The notes under the pieces are model-generated. The model made no database searches. It was not told the origin of the DNA and saw only the letters and a program-made list of their open reading frames with translations. This document shows, piece by piece, positions 1-10,313 of a DNA stretch of 51,977 nt. Both the position numbers and the translations under genes were made by a program. Position 1 is the stretch's first letter. Each line of letters opens with the position of its first letter. Origin of the DNA: Candidatus Adlerbacteria bacterium RIFCSPLOWO2_01_FULL_51_16 (lineage in GTDB: Bacteria; Patescibacteriota; Minisyncoccia; Phycocordibacterales; SBAW01); NCBI GenBank assembly GCA_001775485.1, contig MEWX01000026.1, positions 1 to 51,977 on the forward strand, written 5' to 3'.

Positions 1-1482
1 TTCCGTAAAGGCGGTAGTGTTTGCATTCAAATTCGCGGAGGCGGGCTGGAGTCCTTTTATCAGAAGTTCCGCCCGGACAATACCCGGCACATTGAATTGA
101 TACAGTAAGATGACGACCGCTACTCCGACAATCGGTGCGGCGATGGCGAGTGTCTTATCGCCCGTCGGGCGGGAGAGGAACATCCATGCCGGCAATTCTC
201 TGCGCGAGAGCCCGTGGGCAAACGCAAGCAGCATGAAGAAGTAGACGGCGCTTATGAGGTTGTCAAACACAAACATGCTGTGAAAAGCGTACGCGGCTAA
301 GAGCCCCAGGAGTGCCGCTTGCTCGGGAGGTTTTAGAGTATCGGTGCGAAAAATTGCCCACGCGGAAAGTAGAAAGAATGAAATAAAAAGCAAGAAAGCC
401 GGAAGCCCCGCGGCAATCAACCAATCAAGAAACTCGTTGTGGGCACGGTCGAACCATTGCTCCTGCGCGTACATGCGCGGGTCGTAGTATTTATTGAACA
501 CAAAGTTAAAGCTCTCCTGTCCCCAACCGACGATAGGCCGCTCCTGAAAACCCTGATACGCCATGTTCCAAATAAGGAAGCGCGACTGCGTCGTTCTGTC
601 CTCAAGCGAAATGGAGGCCAAGCGCGAGAGCGCGGGAGTATTTTTAATAAACGTTGTGTCTTTGACCCCGAAGAAAACAATGACAAGAACTGCTAATCCT
701 CCGAGAACCCCCCAGGAAATTTTGCGCAATGTTTTCCACTCCGGCGTCTTTGCTTGCCAGGCGATGTAGAGAGCCATAACAACAAGCCCGCCGAGAACTC
801 CTAAGATGGTGCCTCGTGTCTCGGTAAAAAAGAGGGCGATGAATTGCAAAAGGAGTGCCGAGCCGTAAAACGCTTGGAGCCACCCCGAGCGTCGCTCCCG
901 CATGAGCATAAAGAGCGTGAGGAAGATATTGAAGAGCATAAATACCGCGAGGTAGGTTGCGTTGCCGAACGTGGTGTCAACGCGTGGACCGCTCTGAGTA
1001 CTTATCGCGAGCCAGCCGAATACCTGAAACAAGGCGTAGAGCCCCTGGAGTAGGGAGACGCCGATTGAGGTCTGGAAGAAGCGTTCCCACAGGCGATCGG
1101 CGGTCAACACCGCTCCGGCAATAACAAAATAGACAAAAAGATGGAGCACCGTGGCATAGCCTTCCATGCGCTCAAAATTGCTCCAAAAACTTTTTGTGGG
1201 GTCAACGCTGAAAATGGTCGCAACACCTACCCACACGACAAACGCGAGCATCGCCCACATAAGGTAGGAGGAGCGTGGGCGGTATTTCGGCTCGCGGAGC
1301 GCCAAAAGAATATAGAGCCCCAAAAGAATTTCAATAAGAATGCGGAATGCAAAATTTTTCCCCGTAATGTAAGGGAAATACATCGCCGGGAACATCCCTC
1401 CGCTCGCGACAATAAAGGTAACAAACGGAATAAGAAAAAGCCCGGTCAGTGTGCTCCAGCGCAAGGAAGCGGTGTAATTCAT
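1..1482 (-). CDS. O-antigen ligase/polymerase-like membrane protein (partial, C-terminus beyond left edge)
   Basis: Open minus-strand frame from ATG at 1482 (MNYTASLRWSTLTGLFLIPFVTFIVASGG...) to the window edge; many hydrophobic segments; Wzy_C-like segment GWGQESFNFVFNKYYDPRMYAQEQWFDRAHNEFLDWLIAAGLPAF. Absent from the ORF track because it is truncated. Confidence 0.85.
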   Translation of the reverse strand, partial: MNYTASLRWSTLTGLFLIPFVTFIVASGGMFPAMYFPYITGKNFAFRILIEILLGLYILLALREPKYRPRSSYLMWAMLAFVVWVGVATIFSVDPTKSFWSNFERMEGYATVLHLFVYFVIAGAVLTADRLWERFFQTSIGVSLLQGLYALFQVFGWLAISTQSGPRVDTTFGNATYLAVFMLFNIFLTLFMLMRERRSGWLQAFYGSALLLQFIALFFTETRGTILGVLGGLVVMALYIAWQAKTPEWKTLRKISWGVLGGLAVLVIVFFGVKDTTFIKNTPALSRLASISLEDRTTQSRFLIWNMAYQGFQERPIVGWGQESFNFVFNKYYDPRMYAQEQWFDRAHNEFLDWLIAAGLPAFLLFISFFLLSAWAIFRTDTLKPPEQAALLGLLAAYAFHSMFVFDNLISAVYFFMLLAFAHGLSRRELPAWMFLSRPTGDKTLAIAAPIVGVAVVILLYQFNVPGIVRAELLIKGLQPASANLNANTTAFTE

Positions 1483-1515
1483 ACAGAAATACTATATCAC
1501 TCTGTCGCTCCTGCG

Positions 1516-2655
1516 CTACCGCCCAAGATGTTGCAGAAGATCCTCAATTTCTCTAACCACCGATTCTCGCGTGGTTGATTGTGCTTGTCGTCTTGCCTCT
1601 ACCCTGTCAATCATGGCCGCGTTCATGATGTGGAGCGCGGGCACCTTGCGCCCGGGAGGCACTACAACGCGATGTTTGGGGCCTCGGGGTGGTTGTTCAT
1701 TTTCATCCATGGGCCCGATAATATCCACTGTCGGAATGCCAAATGCCTCCGCGATATAGATGGGGCCCGTGTCGCTCGAAATAAAAAGACGTAACTGGCC
1801 TACGAGCGCTTTCAGCTCTTCAATAGAAAGTTTCCCTGCCGTATCGACAAGGCGCATACGGGGCGGTAGCGCCCTCTTCATCGCGTCTACTTCTTCTTTA
1901 TCGCCCGGAGAACCAACAAGAACAATGGTCGCGGCATGTTTACGCGTAAGCACATCCGCAAGGTAGGCAAAATGCTCCGCTCCCCATACTTTTATTTTAC
2001 TCCCCGCGCTGGGAGCAATACCAACAAGAAAATCCTTTTTAAAATCGCACCCTCTCTCAATAAGCATGCGCCGTATACGCTCAACAGTTTCCGGAGCCAC
2101 GGCAAGTTCTTTGCGGGTATCTTCGCTCATAATGCCAAGCGGTTCCAATAAACGTAGATATTCGCGCGGGGCGTATGAGCCCATGCGGTGAGGCACGACC
2201 GTCGCAAAGCGGGAGAGGATCCGGTACACCCGCGTGTTATACGACGACCATCCGTTCGTAATATACGGCACCGCAACCAGTGGAATCCGTGCACAAAGAA
2301 AAGCGGTGAGCATTTCCGGGTCGGGGCTTGTCATGCAGACGAAATCAAACTTCTCTTCGCGCAAAAACTTCAACAGCGCAAAAAACCCGGGAGGACGTAT
2401 ACGGTACATATCGATACGCGGATGCCCCGCGAGCAGTTCTTTATTGACGGCGTTCCCCATAACAGTGAGGTGCGAGTGCGGGTAGCGTTCCTTTACCGCA
2501 CGGAAGAGCGGAGTCGTGCATACCATATCGCCCAATTTTGATCCCTGTACCACAAGGATATGCCGCGGCACACCCGCCTTTTTGCGCAACATCCACGCAA
2601 CAGGAGTGACTAGGATAAAGAAGATGTTTTTTAGCAAGGCAAAAAAAGAATTCAT
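1516..2655 (-). CDS. Glycosyltransferase family 9 (heptosyltransferase-like)
   Basis: ORF 379 aa; ILVVQGSKLGDMVCTTPLFRAVKERYP and FISSDTGPIYIAEAFGIPTVDIIGP motifs. Confidence 0.85.
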   Translation of the reverse strand: MNSFFALLKNIFFILVTPVAWMLRKKAGVPRHILVVQGSKLGDMVCTTPLFRAVKERYPHSHLTVMGNAVNKELLAGHPRIDMYRIRPPGFFALLKFLREEKFDFVCMTSPDPEMLTAFLCARIPLVAVPYITNGWSSYNTRVYRILSRFATVVPHRMGSYAPREYLRLLEPLGIMSEDTRKELAVAPETVERIRRMLIERGCDFKKDFLVGIAPSAGSKIKVWGAEHFAYLADVLTRKHAATIVLVGSPGDKEEVDAMKRALPPRMRLVDTAGKLSIEELKALVGQLRLFISSDTGPIYIAEAFGIPTVDIIGPMDENEQPPRGPKHRVVVPPGRKVPALHIMNAAMIDRVEARRQAQSTTRESVVREIEDLLQHLGR

Positions 2656-2656
2656 G

Positions 2657-4474
2657 CTATAGCTCTACGCGATAGTGTCGCGCCCATACCTGGAAGGTCA
2701 GTATGGCCCAAAGTAGATGGAGGTGGTAGCCCCCGCTTTCGTGCTCCAAAAACATTTTTTGAACTTCCTGCCAATCAAAGAGTGCAGCGGTAGGCGCGTA
2801 GTACTCTGCGGTGAGCGCCTCTTGCGCAAATGAGCGGAAGGGTTCAGCTCTCAACCACTTTGCGCCGGGAGAAAACCATCCGCGCTTGGGCTGCGAAAAA
2901 AGGTATTTCGGCAATCTGTACGCGAACGCTTTCTTAAGAATCAGTTTGGTGCCCCCGAGCGACACCTTCTTACTTTGGGGAATTTGTGCGGCAAGTTCTA
3001 CAACTTTTTTCCCCAAGAGCGGCACGCGCGCCTCGAGCCCCGCGGACATCGTCATTGTGTCGGTCATTGCGAGCGACTCATCCGCAAGCCAGGTCTGCCG
3101 GTCAACTTCCATGAATTCGTTTTCAAATTCTTGAGAAGAGCCCGAAGAAAGATAGGGCGCAAAAACTTCTTCCACGGGTGGAAGCGTGACTCCCGAGGCG
3201 AGAGCGCGCTGTATCGTGCTTTTTTTCTGCGCCATAAAAAGAGCGATGCGTTCCGTCCCCTTTGTATTAAGTTTGCGGAATGGCCCGTAGGAGGCGAGTA
3301 TACGGCGCAGGAGTGAGGGGGTAAAACGCCGGTACATGCTCGCGATTAAACTCCGGCGGTAACGCTCGTAGCCGCCGAAGAGCTCGTCGCCCCCGTCTCC
3401 GCCCAAAACCACAACCGCGGTTTGCCTTGCGAATTGCGCGAGCGCGTACATAGGCAGTATCGTCGGATTTGCGATTGGTTCTCCCAAATGTGCGACCGCT
3501 TCAGGAAATATCCTGACCGCATCGGAAGCGGAAAACAGCACCTCGTGATGGCGGGCGCCATACAGCTGCGCGGTTCTCCGTGCAAGATCAAAGTCGGCGT
3601 TAAATTTTTCTTTTTGTTCTTCTTCCGTTAACTCAAACCCGACCGAAAATGTATTCACATTTTTGTGCACCCGGCAAACCGAGTCGAGCACGACGCTTGA
3701 ATCAATGCCGCCGGAGAGATAGACACCAACAGGGCGGTCGGAAATAAGTTGCCGCTTAACCGACTCATCTATTTCTTTCTCAACCCGCTCCCGCCATTCC
3801 CCCGCCGCAAGCGGCCGCTTGGTGTCCCGCGCGTTCCAATAGCGCTCAAATGTAAGCGCTCCGCTCCGGACATAACCGCGCGATGCAGCCGGAAGCTTCA
3901 TAACTCCCTCAATCATCCCCTCCGGAGAGGGAGGGTAGAGAAGCTGCAGATATAGCCCGAATGATTTTTTATTGAGCCGGCGCGGAATGGGGTGCACCAA
4001 AAGCCCCGCGATTTCAGAAGAAAAAATAAACTTACCCTCTTTCTGCCAATAAAAAAATGGTTTGATGCCCTGATGGTCGCGCGCAACAAAGAGTTCTTTT
4101 TTTTCTTTGTCCCATAGCGCAAGAGCAAACATCCCGTCAAAATGTTCAACACACTCCTTACCCCAGCGAGTGTAAGCCGCAAGTATCACCTCCGTATCCC
4201 CCGTTGTTTTAAACGGATAGGGCGCAAGTTCTTCCCGCAACTCTTTGAAATTATAAATCTGTCCGTTAAAAACGATTGCGTAGCGCCCGCTTGCGTCGTG
4301 CATCGGTTGGTTAGCTTCTGCGGAGAGGTCGAGTATTGCCAGGCGGTTGTGCGCAAGCGTGATACCTTCCTGCGTGTATATCGCGGTCGCGTCCGGGCCC
4401 CGGTGTTTGGTCGCCTCATTCATTGCTCTGCCTAGCGCCTCATCGCCCCAGGTAAAGCCATTTATTGAACACAT
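2657..4474 (-). CDS. asnB: Asparagine synthase (glutamine-hydrolysing)
   Basis: 605 aa; MCSINGF N-terminal nucleophile Cys, HRGPDA, VYLSGGIDSSVV PP-loop motif. Confidence 0.93.
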   Translation of the reverse strand: MCSINGFTWGDEALGRAMNEATKHRGPDATAIYTQEGITLAHNRLAILDLSAEANQPMHDASGRYAIVFNGQIYNFKELREELAPYPFKTTGDTEVILAAYTRWGKECVEHFDGMFALALWDKEKKELFVARDHQGIKPFFYWQKEGKFIFSSEIAGLLVHPIPRRLNKKSFGLYLQLLYPPSPEGMIEGVMKLPAASRGYVRSGALTFERYWNARDTKRPLAAGEWRERVEKEIDESVKRQLISDRPVGVYLSGGIDSSVVLDSVCRVHKNVNTFSVGFELTEEEQKEKFNADFDLARRTAQLYGARHHEVLFSASDAVRIFPEAVAHLGEPIANPTILPMYALAQFARQTAVVVLGGDGGDELFGGYERYRRSLIASMYRRFTPSLLRRILASYGPFRKLNTKGTERIALFMAQKKSTIQRALASGVTLPPVEEVFAPYLSSGSSQEFENEFMEVDRQTWLADESLAMTDTMTMSAGLEARVPLLGKKVVELAAQIPQSKKVSLGGTKLILKKAFAYRLPKYLFSQPKRGWFSPGAKWLRAEPFRSFAQEALTAEYYAPTAALFDWQEVQKMFLEHESGGYHLHLLWAILTFQVWARHYRVEL

Positions 4475-4545
4475 AGGACTACTATAACTCCCTGTACAAG
4501 TAAACGGTTAGCGTCCTAAACTCGTCTCTTCTAAATAGAGAGAAT

Positions 4546-5496
4546 TCATTCCGGATGCTTCACGGTTATATTTACGGAGTCCTCAACAATGTAGCGCGGA
4601 CGCCTCTTCACCTCATCAAAAATTGCTCCAATGTATTCTCCCAACACGCCCAAAAAGATCAACTGCACTCCGCCAAATATGGAGAGCAAAACCACAACCG
4701 TCGCCCAGCCGGCCGGCAAGGAGCTGCTGGTAAGAGATTGAATGACGGTAATAATGGCCACGATAAAGCCAATGAGCGCAAACAGTGCGCCAACAATAAT
4801 CGCTGCACGCAGCGGCACTTTGCTAAAAGATATAATACCCGCTACCGCAAGCTGCAGTAATCGCGCAAGAGAATATTTGCTTGCACCCGCATAGCGCCGT
4901 CCGGTGGTAAAGTGCACCTCCGATTGTTTGAAACCAACCCAGCGTATAATGCCGCGCAAGAACATGTTCCGCTCCCCTATATCGGAGCGGATAACCTCCA
5001 CCACCCGGCCGGACATGAGCCTAAAGTCGGATGCGTTCTCGCTTATGGGAACCTCTGACATCTTATTAAGAAACCAATAGAAGAGTTTGCCTATAATCCG
5101 GCGCAGTAGACCAACGCTCTCGGTATCGTTGCGCACTGTGTAGACAATATCGTTTCCCTTTTCATACTCAGCGATAAGTGCGGGTATAACCGAAGGCGGA
5201 TGTTGCAGATCAGAATCCATCGTAATGACGACATCTGAGAGCGCGTGGTCAAGACCGGCAAGAAGCGCCATTTGATGTCCAAAATTTCTTGAAAAGCGAA
5301 TAGCCCGCACGTGCGTATCGGACCGTGCGATATGACGTAAGGTCTCATACGTGTTGTCTTTGCTGCCGTCGTCGACAAAGAGAATGTACGAGTCGTAGTG
5401 AGAAAGCTTTGTAAGCTGTTCTTTAAGGACCGCCGCAAAGTGAGCGATGCCTTCCCCTTCGTTATACGCAGGGCACACTATGGTTAAGGTTTTCAT
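4546..5496 (-). CDS. Family 2 glycosyltransferase, polyprenyl-phosphate type with C-terminal TM helices
   Basis: TIVCPAYNEGEGI, FVDDGSKDNT, MDSDLQHPP; two C-terminal hydrophobic helices. Confidence 0.9.
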   Translation of the reverse strand: MKTLTIVCPAYNEGEGIAHFAAVLKEQLTKLSHYDSYILFVDDGSKDNTYETLRHIARSDTHVRAIRFSRNFGHQMALLAGLDHALSDVVITMDSDLQHPPSVIPALIAEYEKGNDIVYTVRNDTESVGLLRRIIGKLFYWFLNKMSEVPISENASDFRLMSGRVVEVIRSDIGERNMFLRGIIRWVGFKQSEVHFTTGRRYAGASKYSLARLLQLAVAGIISFSKVPLRAAIIVGALFALIGFIVAIITVIQSLTSSSLPAGWATVVVLLSIFGGVQLIFLGVLGEYIGAIFDEVKRRPRYIVEDSVNITVKHPE

Positions 5497-7709
5497 ATCG
5501 ATTTTTCTTTAACACGCATCCGCTCTTTTGAAACTTTAGAGACCGTGGGAATCTCTTCTGCAATGTAGATGCGGGGGACAATGCTCTTTCGTAACTTATT
5601 TTTGTCATAAGTCAATTCCTCATGTATTTTCTCTCCGGGCCGGATGCCTGTGATAGTAATGGGAATGTCAATGTAGGGCTCAAGCCCGTGGATGCGTATG
5701 AGGTTTATGGCAAAATCCAATATTTTTATAGGTTCTCCCATATCAAGCAGCAGGATCTGGCCGTTCTTTGCGATTATCCAGGAAAGAAGCACCAGTGAAA
5801 CCGCCTCGGGGATGGACATAAAATACCGCGTCATGTCTGCGTGTGTTATGGTGACGGCGCTGTGAGCGCGAATTTGACGCAGAAAAATCGGTAGCACGCT
5901 GCCCGATGAATTAAGCACGTTTCCGAAGCGTACCGCACAAAAGCGCTTGCCGGGGTTTTTTTGCGCGAACTCCTGCACAAGTAGCTCTGCTTTTCGCTTA
6001 CTGCTACCCATGACGCTCGAAGGATTGACCGCCTTATCGGTTGATACCAGGACAAAGTCGGCAATGTCGTATTTTTGAGCCAGATCCAGGACATTTTTTG
6101 TTCCGAGATAGTTCGTTTTATACGCTTCGTCGGAATTTTCTTCCATTAACGGCACATGTTTATAGGCGGCTGCATGTACGATGACATCAACGCGGTGATT
6201 TTTTAGTATTTCCTCTACACGCTCCCGATCGCGGATATTTCCGATGTACGCTTTAAGCAACGGTCGGTCGGCATCTTTGATCGCGCGTAGTGCTTCGAGC
6301 ATATTAAAAATCCCTTCCTCCCACGAATCGAGGATAATGACACATTTTGCTTTTGAGTCGTACAGTTGACGGACGATTTCGCTCCCGATAGAGCCTGCTC
6401 CACCCGTTACTAAAAAGGTCTTACCTTTAGCTTTTTGAGAGATGCGTTCCTGTTCGGTCTTGATAAGAGGCCTCCCCACCAGGTCGGACGGGTCAATGTC
6501 ACGCACATATGAAAAATCGACCTTCCCCAAGATGATAGAAGAGACGCTCGGCAAAACTTTGATGGATACGTGCACGGGCAGGAGGCTCGTAACCTGATTC
6601 ACCATTTCTTTACCGATCGAAGGGGTCGAAACAAGCACTTGTTCTATCGATTTTTCTTCTATTATATCCGGCAGATCGTTCACGGTGCCCAGCACCTTAA
6701 AACCGCTTATCAGTTTGCCCTGCTTCTTTTTATCGTCATCGACAAACCCGAGGACCAGAATATCGGTGCGGTTCTCCTTTTTGATCTCTTTGACGAGCAT
6801 TTCGCCGGCTACACCTGCCCCGACGATGAGCACCCGCTTTTTATTGCCCAACAGCGCGCGCACCCCTTCCTCAAGGGTTGTAGTCGCTTCCCATCCGAGC
6901 AGGCGCTTGGCTTTCGCCACATTCGCTATCGAACAGGTAAAAGTTTTTGAACCTTCGGTAATGGTGTACTCCTTATTCACGAGCGAGCCGAAGATCTTTA
7001 CCATATCGCCGAGTGTTGTTCCCCGCCCCGACCCTATGTTGATTATTTCATACCGGCCTCCCTTTTTTGTCTCAAGTGCCGCAAAAATTGCTTGCATAAT
7101 ATCCTCAAGCGCAACCAGGTCGCGGACATCGCGCTTGCTACCGATTTTTATTTCTCCGGTAAATGCAGGGCCGAACTGTTCAAACAGGGCTTCAAAAAGA
7201 GTCGGCCTGCCCGTAAGTCCCGGTGAGGATTGTTTTGGAAAACCCATCACGTTAAAGATCCGTAGCGTTTGCGTTTTTATCCGGTGCTTTTTTGCGAACT
7301 CCTTTATAAGTGCCGTTTGCGCGACCTTGCTTTGGCCGTAAACATTTACCGGTTTTTCCCTAGAGGTCTCTAAAAAAGGTTTGGGTCCGACTCCATATTC
7401 CGCGGCAGAGCCTATATGCACGAGACGCTTTATTGCCGTGTGTTTCTCAAGCACTTTTAAAAGCTTTTTTGTCTCCTCAACGTTCGCCGCATGATACAGG
7501 TCATCGTGCACTGTCCCTTTTTTTGTTTTCGAATACGGAGTCAAGCCAGCAAAATGGACAACTTCCGTAATATCGGAAGGTATGTCCTCCGGGTCTTTTC
7601 GATCATAGAGCACATAGGGAACAGCTTTTTTACGCAAAAAGGCCGCAAACGCGCCCCCCAAAAAGCCATTACCGCCCGTAATAAGCACCCTCCTGCCCTT
7701 CATCTCCAT
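5493..7709 (-). CDS. Fusion protein: N-terminal NAD-dependent epimerase (SDR) + CapD/FlaA1-like nucleotide-sugar dehydratase
   Basis: 738 aa; VLITGGNGFLG at N-terminus, KRVLIVGAGVAGEML in middle, FLVTGGAGSIGSEIVRQL at C-terminal domain. Confidence 0.88.
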   Translation of the reverse strand: MEMKGRRVLITGGNGFLGGAFAAFLRKKAVPYVLYDRKDPEDIPSDITEVVHFAGLTPYSKTKKGTVHDDLYHAANVEETKKLLKVLEKHTAIKRLVHIGSAAEYGVGPKPFLETSREKPVNVYGQSKVAQTALIKEFAKKHRIKTQTLRIFNVMGFPKQSSPGLTGRPTLFEALFEQFGPAFTGEIKIGSKRDVRDLVALEDIMQAIFAALETKKGGRYEIINIGSGRGTTLGDMVKIFGSLVNKEYTITEGSKTFTCSIANVAKAKRLLGWEATTTLEEGVRALLGNKKRVLIVGAGVAGEMLVKEIKKENRTDILVLGFVDDDKKKQGKLISGFKVLGTVNDLPDIIEEKSIEQVLVSTPSIGKEMVNQVTSLLPVHVSIKVLPSVSSIILGKVDFSYVRDIDPSDLVGRPLIKTEQERISQKAKGKTFLVTGGAGSIGSEIVRQLYDSKAKCVIILDSWEEGIFNMLEALRAIKDADRPLLKAYIGNIRDRERVEEILKNHRVDVIVHAAAYKHVPLMEENSDEAYKTNYLGTKNVLDLAQKYDIADFVLVSTDKAVNPSSVMGSSKRKAELLVQEFAQKNPGKRFCAVRFGNVLNSSGSVLPIFLRQIRAHSAVTITHADMTRYFMSIPEAVSLVLLSWIIAKNGQILLLDMGEPIKILDFAINLIRIHGLEPYIDIPITITGIRPGEKIHEELTYDKNKLRKSIVPRIYIAEEIPTVSKVSKERMRVKEKSI

Positions 7710-7776
7710 GGTGTGTAGCCTACCGTATTTCCCTATAGAACTCTAGATATGCCGGAGAGGTTATACATGAGGTACT

Positions 7777-9042
7777 ATGGACACCATAATGCCACCCGAA
7801 AATCGTAAAAAAGCGCTTCGCGTTCTGATTCTTACCTATGTATATACAGACGGTGACCCGCGCTACGGAGGAGAAGGCAGGGTGGTTTGGGAGACGACAC
7901 AGGCTCTTGCGCGCGCGGGAGTTAAGGTATTTGTCGTTACCTCAATGAAAAATCTTAAAACCTCTCCTTATCCCAATATCACACTTTACAAAATCCCCTT
8001 CGCCAAGAAAGATTTTCTTAATTTCAACCACGGAGAACTCTTAAAAATATTTTTGTTTTCTATTCCGCTCCTTTTCCTCAAGCGGATAGATATCATTCAT
8101 CATCTCCCCACCAACGGCCCGAATCCGTTCGCGCGTTTTAAATTCGGCAGAATCTTTGCGGAGAGCGCGGACCCGGCGTGGGATTATATGAACCCCAAGT
8201 TCGGCAAAGAGTTACAGCTCGATAACGCGCAAAAATCGCAAGCAGCCGGCTACACTACCACTCGACGCGACCTCTCATCCCGCATAGCGCTTAGGTTTTT
8301 TAACATAATCGGAGTTAATGAAAAATTCCCCAAGGGAACGGATATATTTTTCTACCGAGCGCGAAGTTTGCGCCCAACTCTTGAGGCCGTGCGGCCGGAA
8401 AGCGAGCTCAAATATGTCCCCAATGGCGTCGATACAAAAGAATTTTCGCCTGATAGAAAGCCTCTGTTTAGCCGCACTCAAAAGGGTCTCCGGTTCCTCC
8501 ACGTAGGAAGTGTCTCCCGCAGAAAGGGGGTGCACCATCTTATACATGCCTTTATTTCAGTTCTGCCGAAACACCCCGAGAGCGAGCTGTTTATCGTCGG
8601 GAGAGGTGAATCCGGTTTCGTCGATGAGCTGAAGAAAGCCGCCTCCGCCTACCCGCAGATCAAGTTTTTTGACAATGTTTCCAATAAAGACCTTCCGGGC
8701 GCGTACACATCGGCAGATGTCTTTTGCTTGGTGCCTCTTAGCGGCTCAACCCCGACAGTCATGGGCGAAGCGTTTGCGTCGGGACTTCCTGTTCTGGTAA
8801 CCAAAGAAAGCGGGAGCGGCGAAGCGGTCGAGGAGCACGATGCCGGTTTTTTGGTTGAGCCGGGCGATGAAAAAGACCTCGCGGAAATGATGACTCGCCT
8901 GATAGAAAACAAGGACTTGTCCCGCTCAAAGGGAAAGAACGCACTCCTCGCTTCACAATTTTTTTCTTGGGATTATATTGCGCGTGCACTCATCAGCGGA
9001 TACGAACATATCCTGCAGATCAGAAAAAATTCTTCCCTATGA
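7777..9042 (+). CDS. Glycosyltransferase family 4
   Basis: GT-B motifs FLHVGSVSRRKGVHHLI and GEAFASGLPVLVTKESGSGEAVEEHDAGFLVEPGD. Confidence 0.9.
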   Translation: MDTIMPPENRKKALRVLILTYVYTDGDPRYGGEGRVVWETTQALARAGVKVFVVTSMKNLKTSPYPNITLYKIPFAKKDFLNFNHGELLKIFLFSIPLLFLKRIDIIHHLPTNGPNPFARFKFGRIFAESADPAWDYMNPKFGKELQLDNAQKSQAAGYTTTRRDLSSRIALRFFNIIGVNEKFPKGTDIFFYRARSLRPTLEAVRPESELKYVPNGVDTKEFSPDRKPLFSRTQKGLRFLHVGSVSRRKGVHHLIHAFISVLPKHPESELFIVGRGESGFVDELKKAASAYPQIKFFDNVSNKDLPGAYTSADVFCLVPLSGSTPTVMGEAFASGLPVLVTKESGSGEAVEEHDAGFLVEPGDEKDLAEMMTRLIENKDLSRSKGKNALLASQFFSWDYIARALISGYEHILQIRKNSSL

Positions 9043-10313
9043 CGACCGTAAATACTCCGCGAGGCAAACTCCATTCGTTATTGCGTTGGAGCGAGAAATA
9101 TATGAAAACCGATATGGTGTATCTCGCCGAGGGCGGTTTTTGGATAAGTGTGGGGACCTTTGTCACCGCCTGTTCGTCTTTTGTCCTCTCCATCGCCTTC
9201 GCCAACCTGATACCGGTTACGGTATACGGTATCTACAAATACATTATTTCGATTGCGGCGATACTTAACGCCTTCACCTTAAACGGTCTTGATATTGCCG
9301 TGACCGCGGCCGTGTCGCGCGGAAAAGAGGGGGTATTGCGGCAAGCGTTTACTACAAACTTGTGGTGGAGCATCCCAAGCAGTGTCGTTGCAATTGGGGG
9401 TGCCTCGTACTACTTTATTAACGACAATTCAGTGTTCGGGATCGCCCTTTTGTGTATTGCGCTCTTGCAACCTCTTACCGTAAGCGTCAACTTCGGAGCG
9501 GCATATCTTGTGGGGAGGCGTTCATTCAAAGAGCTCGCCCTTTTTTATACGGTCGACAACATCATACCGACTCTCGCGCTCATCGGAGTCATGCAGGTTT
9601 CAAAAAGTGCCTTGGTCATCATCGTAACCTATTTTCTCTCCAATCTCGCGACAACCGCGGCCATGTATTGGTATGTGCTGTGGCGCTTCAAGCCAAATAC
9701 TGAAAAAGACGACCACGCTATCACGTACGGCAAACACCTCTCCGCAATGAACATACTCGCAAATGTCGCGGACAACTTTGACAAAATCCTCACTTTCCAG
9801 TTGTTGGGTCCCGCCGAGCTCGCTATATACTCCTTTGCGTTGGCGCTCCCCTCGCAGACAAAACTTATTACAAAGCCTCTTTTCAATCTTATCTTTCCAA
9901 AATTTTCGGTACGGCCGGAGGGGGAACTGCGTCAGAGCATGGGTGAAAAGACACTGCGCTTTTTTATCGCCGGGGTAGTACTCGCTACTGGGTACATACT
10001 CGTAGCACCTATCGCCTTTAAGATATTTTATCCCCAGTACGAAAGCGCGGTGTTCCTCTCCCAAATATTCGCCCTATCGATGCTTGCGGTTACCGCGACA
10101 CCCATGGGCACATTCATCAGCGCGAAGCGCAAAGTCCGCGCACAATACATTATGAACATCGGCATAAGCATCTTTCAGCTTGCCTCTGCGGTTGTGGGGA
10201 TACTATTTGCGGGTCTTCTCGGGCTTATTCTTGCGCGCGTAGCGACACGGTTCGTAGGCGCCTTTTCTGCCGTCTTTTTCTATTACACCGACCGAAGTGG
10301 AGAGACCCTATGA
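9039..10313 (+). CDS. Polysaccharide flippase (Wzx-like)
   Basis: Multi-TM protein; start chosen at MTTVNTPRGK (ATGA overlap with upstream GT) rather than the track start 8967. Confidence 0.85.
   Translation: MTTVNTPRGKLHSLLRWSEKYMKTDMVYLAEGGFWISVGTFVTACSSFVLSIAFANLIPVTVYGIYKYIISIAAILNAFTLNGLDIAVTAAVSRGKEGVLRQAFTTNLWWSIPSSVVAIGGASYYFINDNSVFGIALLCIALLQPLTVSVNFGAAYLVGRRSFKELALFYTVDNIIPTLALIGVMQVSKSALVIIVTYFLSNLATTAAMYWYVLWRFKPNTEKDDHAITYGKHLSAMNILANVADNFDKILTFQLLGPAELAIYSFALALPSQTKLITKPLFNLIFPKFSVRPEGELRQSMGEKTLRFFIAGVVLATGYILVAPIAFKIFYPQYESAVFLSQIFALSMLAVTATPMGTFISAKRKVRAQYIMNIGISIFQLASAVVGILFAGLLGLILARVATRFVGAFSAVFFYYTDRSGETL

Noticed and set aside
417-1578. Several short ORFs on both strands in the first 1.5 kb listed in the track
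   Set aside because: They lie antisense or out of frame within the long open minus-strand frame (O-antigen ligase-like) that is truncated at the window edge.
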